Source of the DNA: Isoetes taiwanensis
Lineage: Eukaryota; Streptophyta; Lycopodiopsida; Isoetales; Isoetaceae
Assembly (NCBI GenBank): GCA_021234155.1
Contig: JAJEKV010000097.1
Coordinates: forward strand, 3,596,074-3,660,073
Length of the DNA stretch: 64,000 nt
Reading direction: 5' to 3'
Position 1 is the stretch's first letter. The number at the start of each line of letters is the position of its first letter. The position numbers were made by a program, and so were the translations under genes. The notes below the pieces were generated by a model. The model was not told the origin of the DNA, ran no database searches, and saw only the letters and a list, made by a program, of their open reading frames with translations. Positions 21,530 to 33,743 of this stretch are shown in pieces.

Positions 21530-22479
21530 ATGTTACTTGATCATATGCACTTAATACACCTGAGTTGTTTACTATGTTGCCTAACATGACATGAATGCAT
21601 ATAGACTGTAAGAGATTTGCTCCAGAAAAAACAAATGGCAGAAGATGAGAATCATGCATAGAATTTTAGATAACCTGGAGATGAAATAGAGAAGGTAGAA
21701 TAATATAAAAATTGTTGCATGAAGTCGTGGTGTTTGATGCAAAAGCCTCTAAATCGAGACATAAAACACATAGCAAGAATGTTGTTTCAAAACTGGGTAC
21801 TAACATGGCTGGTTGCATGACATGGGACTCATAAAACGACTTTTGAATGGGACAATAAAATAGTACATGAAAGGTATACTATAGTGGCGATCTCCTTAAC
21901 AAGAAAGAGCAAACATATGTGACGAATAGTGTCACCAAAACAGTCTACTCTCCAGCTGCAAGCAGAAATAAAATTTTTGCGACCTCTGCTATAGTGAAGC
22001 CAGCGAGGCATGATCTCTTCATCCAAATGCCAATAAAGAAGATGGTAGAAGTGGGAAACCACAATGTTGTATCTGCGGCAATTTGTTATAAGGTGCCCTC
22101 TACTTGGAGGCATTTCCACTACTTGTACAATCTAGGTACATGCAATTCATAGAGGCGATTTCTTGTAGCAATTTTGGCATACGCATTCACGGAATTATTG
22201 ATACGCTAACAATACTTTAAAGTTTCGGTACAACAATGCTTTGATGTCTCTCTTTAGAAAGGCCCAATAAATGCATCTGTTTCTTTCTTTGCTAACTCTT
22301 CAACCAAAATTAAAATTAGGGAGATAGGGCATAAGATTGGCAAGCAATAGCTTTAACATTGTACAACAAAAGACTAAACCTAACTATTGGAGATTCACGT
22401 ATCAAAGTGGTCTTCCACAGAACTTTAACTCCGGTTTATGATGCAAACTCCATCAGAAGAATGCTTATAAGCTCCAGGT
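21530..22479. other. AT-rich DNA without recognisable genes
   Basis: No domains, termini or strong repeats were identified here on either strand. Confidence 0.5.
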
Positions 22480-23119
22480 ATAGCAAATATATTTACTTAG
22501 ATACATAAATGAATATTTACACAAATCAAATATCACCAAATGCATCTGAATCTAATGAGAAACATGCAAATTTCATGAAGATAAGGTAAAAATCTCTCTT
22601 TGATATCGACGTGATCTGCCAAATTAAATGCTAGATATTCATGTATAATATGCCATTTTGATCCGTAGGGACTAGAACATAGAGTTTTTGCAAAGCTTCT
22701 AAATGGAGAACTGATATCACCTAAAATTGCAAGCGCATACCTTCCTCATAAATCCCACCAATTCTGTTCAATTCATGCCTGAGAAGCCCTCTCATTTTTC
22801 TAATCTAGTAAAAATCTGAATCTGGTCTTCCTGTGAAGTATCTTGCGCAACGGGCTTCAAGTAAACTGCTATGAAATGCGAAACTGGTATACAGACTTGA
22901 CTCAAATCTATGTCATGAATGTGGTCCACTATTCATGTTCGTGACGTTTCATTAATTGTGGCTTTTAAATTTTGTGCCTTTCTATTTTTGTAAAAGTCTA
23001 GGTTTTGCCACGTGGCATAAAAAGCTATTAGTTCACGTGGCACAATCTAATCCGTCAAATGGGGCGGCGGGACAGACAGACATCCTTCCATTAATGCTTT
23101 ATAAAGAATTAATGGAAGG
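22480..23119 (-). repeat. 650-bp dispersed repeat R2, copy 1
   Basis: Closely related along its length to 51765-52460 in the same orientation, with many small indels. Shared landmarks include TTAGATACATAAATGAATA, AGGTAAAAATCTCTCTT and CACGTG near the right end. No coding capacity is seen. In the other copy the right edge reads, on the minus strand, TCCTATATTATAAAA, a start seen in some plant Helitrons. Strand is given on that assumption only. Confidence 0.8.
23084..23119. repeat. 36-bp near-perfect palindrome
   Basis: CCTTCCATTAAT and its reverse complement flank a 12-base centre that itself contains CTTTATAAAG. It lies at the edge of R2 copy 1 and is not conserved in copy 2, so it probably arose at or after insertion. 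Confidence 0.85.
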
Positions 23120-24560
23120 CTTTCTATGAATTGCAGGTGAATACTAAATTGTTTATGCATATTCCCATAAGGACACAAGTAGTAAAATCATTGAGCAGCT
23201 TCAAGATGAGATCAAGGTACTTTATTGTTAAATTGGAATGGTGGATCCATGAATGCCCAAGGGGCCGTGTTGGACAGATCTGGTAGCCAACATTTGGCTG
23301 CTTGTTGTAAAAAAAAGGGGGATTTGTTTTGTGGCACTCAAAACGCAAAGCAAGGTTTGAACTGGGAAAGTAACAACGTAAAATGCACTCACATGGATAA
23401 TTCCTTCTGAAATGGTTTTTATTTTTATGCTATTAATTTTAGTACTGGAAATCGTTAACAAATCATTTCATTTTCCAAGTCACTTCATCTTGCACTGTTT
23501 GTGGTAATAGTTACTTACTAACAAGTTGTTTTTCCTTGCATAAGACATCTGTTTTTACATCCAGCCAGCTAAATTTACTTGCTTTCTTTTTATTTATAAC
23601 TGCTCAGCAGAGCTTGGGGCCACAGAGGCTTGAACATGTATCTTTAAGAAAAGTAAGGCTGCCTTAAATTGATATTCTCCATTCTAAATATAAATGCGTG
23701 TTGCTTCTATCATATTGCAACTATCAACAAATTTTTCATAAATTCTTCCACGAAAGTAGTCCTCCCCAAATTCTCTCAAGTAACATCTGCATAATTTCGT
23801 GGGGTAGATAGGTGATGCTTAACGAGCAAGTATGTTATATAATTTTCAGGGTATATTGGATCTCTATTTTCTGCTGCTTCAAGTTTACTGTTGTCATACT
23901 TGAAGATGCGGGAACATAAGATTTCGAGAACCTATTACAATCAAACCAACAGAATGTTTCCACAACAAAGTTCAAGATTTTCACAATAAAATTCAACTAT
24001 TATGGTTGTGTTTTAATACAAAGAAATCATGTCCTTTTTTCTCGAACTATTGTATCCTAACATCCTATTCTGACTTGAATTTTAGTCTTGTTGAGATTTA
24101 GATTTGCATCAACGATGTCAAATGCTAGATTTTGATTAAATGTGGATTGTTCATGATTATCCAATTTTAGTTTAATTCAAGTGTAATCAAGATTTGTTAT
24201 TTTTGAGTATTTGTAGTGAGACAAATGGAGCATTAGAAGATTGAAAAAAGTAGCTAGATACACATGTGACATGATTAAAGCAATTATACAAATTGGTGTT
24301 ATTGCATGCCAGTGTAGAATAGTAGTTTATGGCAGACCATGCCATTGATTATACCTCACTTTAATAATGACGAAGTTAGTGGTTCTTGAGTCTACATATA
24401 GAGCAGTTCCAACGCAGTATAACATTGCTAGAATGATCAGGAGGAAACCTAAAGCATGAAAAAGTATGTGATGTGTCCCATTCATGTTTGGTCTTCTATA
24501 GTTGAATATGGTTCACGTTGAAGAACATTGCTCAAGGAGATCCAACCCCCCTCCCCCCGG
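23120..24560. other. AT-rich DNA without recognisable genes
   Basis: Open frames here are short and lack domain-like composition. No element ends were identified. Confidence 0.5.
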
Positions 24561-24790
24561 TTTTTTAAGGAGGACGGATATATTCATTATTAAATCATAG
24601 AAATAAATACATAAGTCCGAGGAACATGTTTAAAACCTAGAGGAAAAAACAATCCCTTTGTGAAAGCTGGGCAAGGCTTTTAAATATCTATTTTTCAAAC
24701 ATCCCTCTGTTGAATTCGTTGCAGAAGTGTTTTCTATATAGTTTAACCCTTTCAAAGTTGGGTAACGATAAGCAATTAAATTTGTTAAAG
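24561..24790 (-). mobile_element. Possible LINE 3' tail remnant
   Basis: On the minus strand the sequence ends TATCCGTCCTCCTTAAAAAA. This resembles the LINE-A terminus (AATAAAG, GTCATCCTTCAAAAAA), but the match is short and no coding part is present. Confidence 0.3.
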
Positions 24791-24799
24791 GGACCCTGA

Positions 24800-26795
24800 C
24801 GGTGATCATTAACCGTGCTCCCGAGGGAGGGGCTCCCCCAGGAGTGGATGATTAGTAAGGTTGTTCCTGTTCATAAAGCTGGTAATACGGATGAGCCGGC
24901 GAATTACCGGATGATTATGGTAAGCTCGCTGTTTGCAAAGCTCCTGGCAGGGGTGGTGGAGAAGAAACTCACTAAGTGGGCCGAGGAGGCAGGGTGCACT
25001 AATTGGCCGCAAAGCTTTTCAGCCCGCCTACCTCCACGACCGACCATATCTTCACTTTGAGAGTGTTGATGGAGGCAAGCGAAATGCACGACAGACTTGT
25101 ATTGCTGCTTTGTAGATTTTAAGACCGCATATGATACCGTCCCCAGAGACCCGCTATGGCGTAGGTTGCAAGAATTGCGAGTGCCACAGGAGTTGCAGAA
25201 TGTGGTGCACCAGCTTTATGATGGGATTTATGCTGCACTGCCTTATGAAGATAGGCGGGTAACTAACACTATGGGAGTTAAGCAGGGATGCCCGTTGTCT
25301 CCAACGCTCTTTGGGTTGTACATTGATAGCTTGGAGACGTGGATGCGATCATGGGGGGAGCCGGGTGCAATTATCCGATGCGACCTCCGTGGAGCCGCTT
25401 ACTATATGTGGATGATGTAGGTTTGCTAGCCCACATGGCCAGCAAAGATGTAGCAAAGATTTGGATGCCCTCGATGGGTTCCGTGGGGGGCAACAGAATG
25501 ACAGTGAACTTGCACAAAACTAAGCTTCTCGCGATCCTCGCCCTCGCAACACCCTATCCCTGAGTTATATTACGTGGGACGGGAAGTGGAGATGGTGCGA
25601 GCTTCAAGTATCCGGGAATTGATTTCACTACTAACATGTTGTGGGATGAGTGTGTGGAGAGGAGAGCCGCTGCGTGTCGGAAGGCTCTATATGCAAAGCA
25701 AAACACGGTTGCCGGATAGATCTCTCGCGGATCGGGCGAGGAGAGCATACCTATTTAGGGCTTTGGTCGAGCCAGTGCTACTATATGGGGGGAGGTTTGG
25801 GGCCCGGCAGTTAGCAAAAACACGTGGGATAGGTTGGAAAGGGTGCAGAAAGCTTTCTTGACATATAGCTTGGGAGTGAAGGACACCGCACCATCAGATT
25901 TTGTTGTATGAGACGGGTTCGCCTTTACAAAGATTCGCTATGCGCAGCATCTTACTTGCTTCCATAAGGTGGATGGGATGGATGAGCATCGCTTGCCTCC
26001 ACAGCCGTGGTTGTTAACACAGTGGCCCCCAAATGGGTCAAGAGGTTATGGCACGAAAGCAATCGTAAGGGATGGTTTATGAGGTGGTCTATGGATTACC
26101 AAATGATGGTGGCACCGCGCATTCCGATCGCGCAGAATGGGCAATTGGATGCGGGCTATGCTGCCACTCTATGGGATGCCTCTACTCTTGCAAAGCCCAA
26201 GACAGAGCACTATCACGCCCAGATTAACCCCGGCCTTGAGCATGGACCCCATCGGTGCCACTTGAAAGCACACATCTCTGAAGAAACAGAGAGCTATGCC
26301 ATAAGGACGGGTTCCCATTACCTCGGAATTGAAACAGGTCATTTGGGGGTGAATGGCGGCACGGATCCCCTGTGGAGGAGAGGATATGTCGTTGTTGTGA
26401 GATGCACGTGATAGAGGATGAGCACCATGCCCTCCAGCCGGTGCCCAAAGATATGCCCATGTCCCGGCAGCAAAGGCACACCGATCTTAGATGCTCGACA
26501 CACCGCTACATCGCCACTCGCATCACCTATGGTAGCCGACCGGGAGCTTACATCCCGCAGATTTCGCCGGCCGACTTGCTCTTCGGGGCATGGTATTTGA
26601 GAGCCCACCGTTAGGGTTTTTTCTCCCAAGTGGGGGGTTTTTCATCCCTAGTAGGGATCTGGCCGACTGCTTACATTGTTTGTTTTTGGTGTTGGGGTTT
26701 TTGGCTTTTTGCCTGTTCTCTGCATGTACCGTCTCATAGGCCTCTGGCCTCCGTGGACGTTAAAATAAACTTCCTTCCTTCCTTTCTTCCTGTAC
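24800..26795 (+). mobile_element. LINE-B copy 3: reverse transcriptase through 3' tail (broken)
   Basis: This is the longest LINE-B copy. Forward frames give the RT N-part (KVVPVHKAGNTDEPANYR, then FAKLLAGVVEKKLTKWAEE), the active-site stretch CCFVDFKTAYDTVPRDPLWR, GVKQGCPLSPTLFGLYIDSL and YVDD in LLYVDDVGLL. Downstream come DRARRAYLFRALVEPVLLYG, then HAQINPGLEHGPHRCHLKAH and a degenerate Cys/His cluster. Frameshifts occur near 25000, 25400 and 25560-25570. The 5' half with the endonuclease is missing. It ends with CATAGG, CCTCCGTGGACG, TTAAAATAAA and a CTTC-rich simple repeat (26768-26790). Confidence 0.87.
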
Positions 26796-26968
26796 ATAAA
26801 ATAAACATATACAGATAAGAAATTGAAAAAGAGATAAGTATTTTAACTTCACACCACTAGGGAGCGTCCTATTGGACATTTGACGACGAAACAGGGGACC
26901 AAAGTCCAAAATATATCGAGCAAAAGGGGACTAGGCCCCATCATAGAACAAAAGAGGGCAAGATCCCA

Positions 26969-27608
26969 TCACCACACAATATACATGCTGAGGGCAAACA
27001 CCCAAACCAAATCAAGGCTGTTCATGCTAGAGGGATTTGCAAGCCATTGGTCAAGAATAATTGCCGAGCCTCCCCAATATATCACCCATTTCTTCTGGAG
27101 CCTGGCCTCGCAAACTTTGCATAGCTTGTCTCGTCGCCGAGTTAACTGGACTGGAGATAGGTCCTCTTGTACTGAAAAGTGTGTACCCTTGAGGTGACTG
27201 CCATGCTGCAAAACATAAAGCCTATCTTGTCGTGCCGAGAAATGGACCAATAGATGGCGAGGCCGATCAGGCCGCTGGGCACCCACTCTCTGCACTGTGA
27301 ATTGTGAAGGTGCCTGGACTCATAATGTGCATGGTGTCGATAAAGAAGTAAGTCGTTGCATCACATCCGACCCAGAAGACGTTTCGGGAAAATGATGGTT
27401 GACACTCACCTTTATTATAAAGGTTGCCGAACATAGAATCTATCCAATAACAAATATCCGAATATATATGATCTATGGTTTGTTGAATACCCTGGAAGAA
27501 GCTGCCAGACATAAAATCTCCACCTTGGAAAGGATTACTGAAACCCAGAAGTGGGACACAATAATTCAAAATGCGAATGCAAATGCGAAGGAGATCCATC
27601 ATTGCCAT
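26969..27608 (-). pseudogene. L1-ORF1-like (transposase_22-type) C-terminal domain fragment
   Basis: On the minus strand the frame 27295-26969 reads RPDRPRHLLVHFSARQDR, YVLQHGSHLKGTHF, VQEDLSPVQLTRRRDKL and ARLQKKWVIYWGGSAI. This follows the pattern of the L1 ORF1p C-terminal RNA-binding domain: RPRP-I-V-F, K-VL, L-G-I-EDLS, L-KRR. The frame just upstream (27608-27267) is hydrophobic and probably shifted. The domain lies next to the 3' end of LINE-B copy 3 but in opposite orientation, so it belongs to a different insertion. It is isolated from any ORF2. Confidence 0.6.
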
Positions 27609-27799
27609 AGCTATTTGGGAAAAACCAGGACCGTGGGAAAAACCAGGACTGTGGGAAAAAATTAGAGAAATTTAATGTGCTTGCTTTGAGTTGCAACTTC
27701 CCAAACCTCCTCATGCCGCACCAAATTCTCTTCTATACCCATGGTAGATGCTTCTTCATTATCTTCTGTGATGGGCAAATTACCTGCAATAGGAGGTTT

Positions 27800-27897
27800 A
27801 GGCCAGTTACAAGGAATATTTGAATATATACTGGCATATACGCAAAATATGCCCAATACCCACATGAGGAGGGTTTGCCTTTTAGGGGCAACTCAAA
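27800..27897 (+). repeat. Family-C 3' tail, copy 1
   Basis: Contains CATATAC, CCCAATACCCACATGAGGA and the hairpin-like GGGTTTGCC..AGGGGCAACTC, ending in CAAAA. Related sequences lie at 30840-31105, 35250-35460 and, inverted, near 48698-48770. Confidence 0.55.
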
Positions 27898-28089
27898 AGC
27901 TATAAAGCTATAAGGGTCTTTTACAACGACCTGGTATGCCTAAGCAAAGAATGTAGAAAACTTGGATTTGACTCGATGCAGTTTGAAAGAATCAAATTAA
28001 GGAGATATAGTTGCATAGGGAAAATTGTTTGTTAGAGACGTTGATAAGGTCAGACATCCAAGACTGAACCAAAAGACCTATAAATGATT

Positions 28090-29236
28090 GATTTCTTCCA
28101 TTTCATAAGGCCACCATTAAGCCTCTCCTTCCTTGGGCTTTGCTTTATCATATACACCTGTATCCTAACGCTTCTCCCTTTCTAAAGGGATTGCTTACTG
28201 CTTGGGACACTGTCGAGTCTCTTTTTCATTTCAATCCTGAGGCGTGTCTTCAGTTGTACTCCATGCTGGTGGATTCCTTTGCAGGACACTCATGAGAATG
28301 TGCCTCTAAGTGTTGTTATTCATCTAAAGACACAATGACAATGGATAATAGTTGGTGCAAGCACAATTGCTGTTTGGCATCTCATGTCATGTGAAGCATT
28401 ACAAACAAAATCCTATTGTATAGATGAAATAGAGTAATTTGGACTTGTATTGCTACAGGATTCTGGCCCACAAATTGAAGTAACTGTATGGGATTGCCAT
28501 CAGGGTATCAAGCTAGGGCGCTTTGTTCTTCTGTGTATAAATTGCTTCTGCATTTTGAAATCTTGCCACCGTCTAATAGATTGCATCTTCGTGTTCCTCA
28601 CCACAAAGGGAAAAGTGTTTGGACATGGGTATAAAATAAGTTGCTTCATCCCAAAGTGGCGGTTTTGTGGTGGCAAGTGATCTATAGATGCCTCATGGTC
28701 AATAAGCTAGTCCATAAAATTGATAATCAGATTTTAGAGCTCTGTCCTTTATGTAAGCAAAGGGTTGAGAGCATTGAGCATTGTTTTTTCTTGTGTGAGT
28801 GGCTTCAACGTGCATGGTCTTGATGTTAACCTTATTTGGCACGCTTGATCTAGCCATCAAGTTCTCGCCGCTTCTATCCCGACGACGATGGCACAAAATG
28901 GTGGAAACGAAGCTTTTCATCTTATGTGGCTGGCTTTTGGTGGTCGAACCGAAGAGAAGGAGAGTATCTTTAAGAGCATGGATTCTCGTGATATGAGATT
29001 CTTCTTCAATGGGCAATGTAATAAAATTGTTATGGCTTATAATTGCTCTTCTCTTGATCATGAGAAGAAAGTATTGATTTAGCGCATTTGCTTGCCTTCT
29101 CAGATTCATTCCTATGCATAGACAGTGATTGTGCTCGCTTGATCGGTTTGTCTCACGGGGTTATAATCCCTCGTTTTGCATTTTATGTTATCATAATTTT
29201 GATTGGTAAATAAAGCTTGTCATCCTTCAAAAAAAA
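28090..29236 (+). mobile_element. LINE-A copy 3: zf-RVT end and poly(A) tail
   Basis: Aligned by eye with LINE-A copy 2: TTTCTAAAGGGATTGCTTAC and AWDTVESLFHFNPE at the left. Then come LLHPKVAVLWWQVIYRCLM and the zinc motif CPLCKQRVESIEHCFFLC near 28745-28800. The 3' UTR has AATAAAG just before GTCATCCTTCAAAAAAAA at 29217-29236. It is 5'-truncated and interrupted by stops. Confidence 0.85.
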
Positions 29237-29554
29237 ATGATTGATTACTTAGAATGTTTTTGGGACTAACTCCCGAAATAAAGGCAAATTTGGGTTCGAT
29301 TCTCCCAAAAGAAGCAAAAAGGTTGTCAAGAATATGAAGCAAAGATACATATTTCATCTATCTAGATAACAAGCATGCATACTACAAATTTCATCTTGCA
29401 TACTACACCTTTCATCGTGCAAAATTGATAAGATAAGAGAAAACACAAGGGTCCTAATATCGAAATATATGGCAATGTCGGAGCATGGGAAAAGCATAGC
29501 CACTCAAAAAGGGTCACTCTGGAGAAAGAGAGCAGATTGCCTACCCAGCACAAT

Positions 29555-30061
29555 TTAGTTAACCAGATTGCAATGAAGATCCGACTTCAACAAAAATAAC
29601 AAGGTGTCACAAGACGAGGGGTTGCCTCCGATGACGCCGAAAGTGTGTTTTATGGTTTCTATTTCAACGCTTGTTTTCATGTTTTTTATTTGATTGTTCT
29701 TTAAGATTGAACTTGAATGCTGATTTATTTTTGCATCCGGTTTGTCTCTTTCGACGCTTATGTATTGTATAGGAGCAAGAAATAAGGATATAAGAATTGA
29801 ATTTGACATTCTTCTTTCCTTTGCTTTGTTTGCAATGTACATGGTGAAAGAACTTTGCTTTAGTAAAACATCATTGGTCCCGTGATAGTACATCTCATAT
29901 GGATGCTTTGAACCTAGTATGGATTCGAGGAGTATTAGGCAAATGGTGGTGTAAACATCGCCGATGCTTGTGTCTTGGTTGTCCACACAAATTTTTACCC
30001 AAGACATTTTTTTTTCTATTTTAATCAATGAGATAACAAAGTATTTTTCCATGTCGGGCAT
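29555..30061 (-). CDS. Unidentified 168-codon ORF
   Basis: One of the longest open frames outside the LINEs, starting MPDMEKYFVISLIKIEK and ending at TAG. The product is Ile/Lys/Ser-rich with no recognisable domain. Composition follows the AT-rich background, and no promoter, splice site or relative in the window supports it. It could be chance or a decayed element gene. Confidence 0.2.
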   Translation of the reverse strand: MPDMEKYFVISLIKIEKKMSWVKICVDNQDTSIGDVYTTICLILLESILGSKHPYEMYYHGTNDVLLKQSSFTMYIANKAKERRMSNSILISLFLAPIQYISVERDKPDAKINQHSSSILKNNQIKNMKTSVEIETIKHTFGVIGGNPSSCDTLLFLLKSDLHCNLVN

Positions 30062-30839
30062 ATATCACTAATCACATATAAGAGGCTATAATTTAATCAC
30101 TCATTTATTAGTTTGTGGTCGTTGGCTTTTAATGGCCTAGATAGAAGAGGCCCACGACAATAAGATACTTGTTGTTTTAATAAATAGCTTATAGCCCATA
30201 CTACAATTGATATCCACTAAAAACGGACAAGAATTGAATCACCTAAGATAAAGATTAAATGGATTCACTACTTATTGTTAGGCACTCAAATGAATATTTA
30301 TTTATATTTGCACAAATGAACATTGCCTTTTTTTAACATTCCCGAGGGTCAACATTGGCATCCATATAACATGGGCCATTGTTTTTCCTCCAAAATTAAA
30401 ACAGAGAGGGCAATTCATATGCTTTGTTTAAATGAAAGTTGAGTTTTTTTTCTATTAAGTCATGGCATTAAACATTCGCTTCTGAATCCTGGAGTAGCGT
30501 TATAGTTCTTGCAAAATCTGATTGTTTGGATTTTCAAATTCAAAAAGCAAAGATATTTATGAACTCCCTCAGAAATGCAAATACTCCAGGCAGTATGCTC
30601 ATAGACTCCTGCAATATTTTTTTTCTTTTTATTAATGACCATATCCATAAACCTATAACCACTGTGGTTATTTACAGGGTCAGGAAACATATCTTCATAA
30701 TTCATAGTTTTACGAAGTATTTAGTTATTTTTTTCAAGCAAAAACATAAAGACAAATAATGCGTCCAAGCTTATGGTCCTCCGAATTCGCTTTCACAAAT
30801 CCTATAAACTCATAAGTTCTACTGCCTTGCCCTATAGCT

Positions 30840-31105
30840 TGCATACCTTAAACTGGTTGTGCCGGATCGATGCCGAAAGCTACTTTCTGATCAAAGTCTG
30901 GTCTTCCTACTTGGAAAAATGCTCGAGCAAGAAGCACCGGTTAGCCGGTTCCCAAAGGGACTGCCCAACAATAGTGGCCACCGCCAGTTTACACCCGATA
31001 GCAAGTTTGGAGCAGCCATTAGCATATTCCCCGCATATACCCTTAATATGCTATAAACCCATTATAAGACAAGGGCTTGCCCCCTAGGAGGCAAACCCAA
31101 AAGGG
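30840..31105 (+). repeat. Family-C element, copy 2
   Basis: Shares with 35250-35460 the order AGCCGGTT, then a CATATACCC-like stretch, then ACCCATTATAA. It then has the hairpin GGGCTTGCCCCCTAGGAGGC (31073 onward) followed by AAACCCAAAA. The two long copies have the same orientation. No coding region is recognisable, so this is a non-autonomous repeat or the end of a larger element. Confidence 0.65.
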
Positions 31106-31109
31106 GATA

Positions 31110-32500
31110 AAGGGAAAACAATTACAGGAGCCGAGCGAAGTATGCGAAGAGATTGAGGACTTAAAAGTGTCAAAAAAAATCAATTAACACATGTAATGAA
31201 GTGAATTGAATCAAATTAAATTGAATTGATGGCTTGATACTCATTCCTAAAAGTTGGGTACAATTTTCGGCCCAATGGGACCTCTAAAAAGGTATTAACA
31301 AATAAGGGACTTTGAAACACTACTAAGACAATGTTTGACAACCATCATCTATCCAACAAGTTGGAATTGAGAAATTTTGATTCAAGCAATGGCTTGAATG
31401 TTGATATTACTCAAAAGAAGCCATGGCAATGGCTTGAATGTTGATATTACTCGAAAGAAGTCATGATATGGGGATTTCATGTGTTTTTGAGCCGATGTTA
31501 CTATTATCCTTTTCAAGCAAATGCAAAAGTTCTTGCCAAAACAAGCATAGCCATCTAAAGGCTCAATTGACATTTTCATTATAGCATAACGCAGTCTTTA
31601 CATAGCCATTTCTACTAGGCAATAGTTTTTGGGGAGGAACTAGGTACTTGAAGTTTGCTAATAGAAGGAGAACCATAAGGTCAGCATCGACATGGAGAGT
31701 AAGGAAAATCCAGAAAAAACCTTTAAAGAAAAAAAAAAACCACCAAGAAAGCCTGGAGTTCCCAAAACCATCTGCAAAGCCTGCAAAAACTCCTCCTCGT
31801 CTGGGCCGTCCGATTAGGAGGCAAGCAGCAGCTTCAATTCTGCAAAATTCCATCTCCGTTTGCATCGGCACTGTTCATCGTACCTTGTAATTCCAGCTCG
31901 GAACTCAAACGAGCTTAATTAGACCATCGTTGTCGGGATCGAAGATGTCGAAAATGCTAAAAAACGCTGTCTATTTCTGGAGATTCTGCATATCTTGGAC
32001 TGTCAACAATTAGAAACGCCAGGCCTTGTGCATTAACTCTTCAATTTTCCGACCAATTTGCTCCCTCCAATTTGATCCAATTTTCCTCCAATTTGCTCCA
32101 ATAAGGCCAAGCAAAATTTGGGGAGTTCTTTACGTTTACTCCCCAAATTTTGCATGGTCTTATACCTCAATTTGCCTAGTCTATTATTTTGTCCAATAAC
32201 TTGATTTAGAGACTCAAAGTATGGTGTACTGGAAGCTACCTAATTTTGCCTGGTCTATTACAAGTTAACTGGCAAGTCATGCCCTCTCGTTTTATATTCT
32301 AACCACATTAACACCTTTAATAGTTGACTAGTTATTGGACTTCGAACCCTTTTCTGGAATCTAAATAGATCAATCCTAAACTTCTACAAGAATAATAACA
32401 CTTGGGGATCTGACCCAATCATTTGCATGCCATGGTGACCAACCCATGGCCATTTGCCAGAGAGAAGTCTGACTATGAAATGGGAGTATTGTGGCCTATC
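31110..32500. other. Intergenic region with one weak exon-like patch
   Basis: The only notable part is 31648-31890 on the plus strand, a Lys/Pro/Arg-rich frame (KPLKKKKNHQ, KPAKTPPRLGRPIRRQ) recalling basic nuclear proteins. A poly-A run inside it can explain the Lys content, and I do not call it a gene. The tandem phrase TGGCTTGAATGTTGATATTA occurs near 31389 and 31430. Confidence 0.35.
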
Positions 32501-32507
32501 AGCCTTC

Positions 32508-32513
32508 TTTTAT
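32508..32513 (-). promoter_or_regulatory. Candidate poly(A) signal AATAAA
   Basis: AATAAA on the minus strand about 118 bases after the stop codon of the terminal exon at 32631-33050. The spacing is reasonable for a plant 3' UTR. Confidence 0.4.
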
Positions 32514-32630
32514 TTCCAATCCCTGTATCAGAGGCAGTTGGGGACAAAAATGCTTTTTCTTTTGATCCAATGTAGGTAATTACAAGGAAGCTTTTACACT
32601 CTTGGCATTTATACAGAAATCCCACAGATA

Positions 32631-33050
32631 CTATGGATTACTCGCCGCTTTCGCCAACCTTGGAGACCTTCCTGTATGTTTCCTCCTACCTGCTTTCTCA
32701 ACATGAGATACTTCTGGATAGCCCTTAACAATTTCCTTTAAAAATGCAATGACTTCCTCTGTTGAACCTAGAGAATAACGAGCGACAGATCTCTTCCTGC
32801 CTACTGCACAAGAGAAATAATTTTCTCCTTTCAAGTCTAGCACAGAAGACCCTTCCCATGCTTCAGTTTCTTCCTGTGCTTCCTTTTTTCCAAGGATATG
32901 ATCTGATGACGATATGGGAAATGTCTTAGAATGTGCAAGCACCTTATTGTTACTCTTAGCTGCAATCCTTGGGTACTTACTGTCACCAAGTTTCCCATTA
33001 GAACATAAATCAGAAGGCTCTGGTTCAAAAAAGGAGTAAACGTCCTCATC
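32631..33050 (-). CDS. Terminal coding exon of an unidentified plant gene (139 codons)
   Basis: On the minus strand an open frame begins immediately after an acceptor-like CTGCAG and runs 139 codons to TAG at 32631. An in-frame TGA lies just upstream of the acceptor, so the frame requires splicing. The product starts DEDVYSFFEPEPSDLC, continues SSVLDLKGENYFSCAVGRK and GSTEEVIAFLKEIVKGYP, and ends in a basic tail RRKHTGRSPRLAKAASNP. Composition is protein-like, codons are mixed, and a poly(A) signal follows. The acidic start and basic tail suggest a nuclear protein, which is inference only. I do not recognise the family. Upstream exons were not identified. Confidence 0.55.
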   Translation of the reverse strand, partial: DEDVYSFFEPEPSDLCSNGKLGDSKYPRIAAKSNNKVLAHSKTFPISSSDHILGKKEAQEETEAWEGSSVLDLKGENYFSCAVGRKRSVARYSLGSTEEVIAFLKEIVKGYPEVSHVEKAGRRKHTGRSPRLAKAASNP

Positions 33051-33743
33051 CTGCAGTCATAGCTTCAAAAGGTAAACAGGAGAAGACTATGCTATATGGC
33101 CCCTTAAAACCTGTGCCAAAAGATGTATACAAACCAAAATAGAATATTCCTACCTTGCTAAGAACAACAATATGACTTTAAAAAAGGTGCATACTTGTTC
33201 CATAGTATGAGAGGCTTTAGAACTGCATTGATATCCCACAACCTCAAGCATTGTTCACCGAGCCCAAAGCAAGCAGGGAACTTTCACCGCCGGGATAAAA
33301 CATGGAGTTTAGTTATTTACACATGGAATAAAGAATATCTTCAATTCCTAAATGTAGTAATGAAAGGAAAGCAAATTTCAATGAACATTTGAAAATTTAA
33401 TAAATTGGCTTTTCCTCTCAATAGCACATGTTGACAACCTTTTGGCATATGTTAACCCCGAATGCTAACCCTTTGACCTACCTATGTTAACAAGCAAACC
33501 TCTTTTGGCATATGTCATGAAACACTCAACAACCATTCATACATCCAAATATTAAACATTATCGAAAGTTATGCTCACAATTAACAAAAGAAAATGCTCA
33601 TGCGGTCATTTGCATCTAGCGGAATCTTCCTTCAAGCATAGGGTCATCAAAATCTCTCAAGATCTTAACGAAATGTTGTCTTATGGTTATATGCAACATT
33701 TGCTTAAAATTTTGAGATTCTCGAAACGACAAAGGGATATTAC

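Noticed and set aside
29285-29305. GGGTTCGATTCTCCC as a tRNA T-arm
   Set aside because: No acceptor stem, D-arm or anticodon arm can be paired around it at tRNA spacing.
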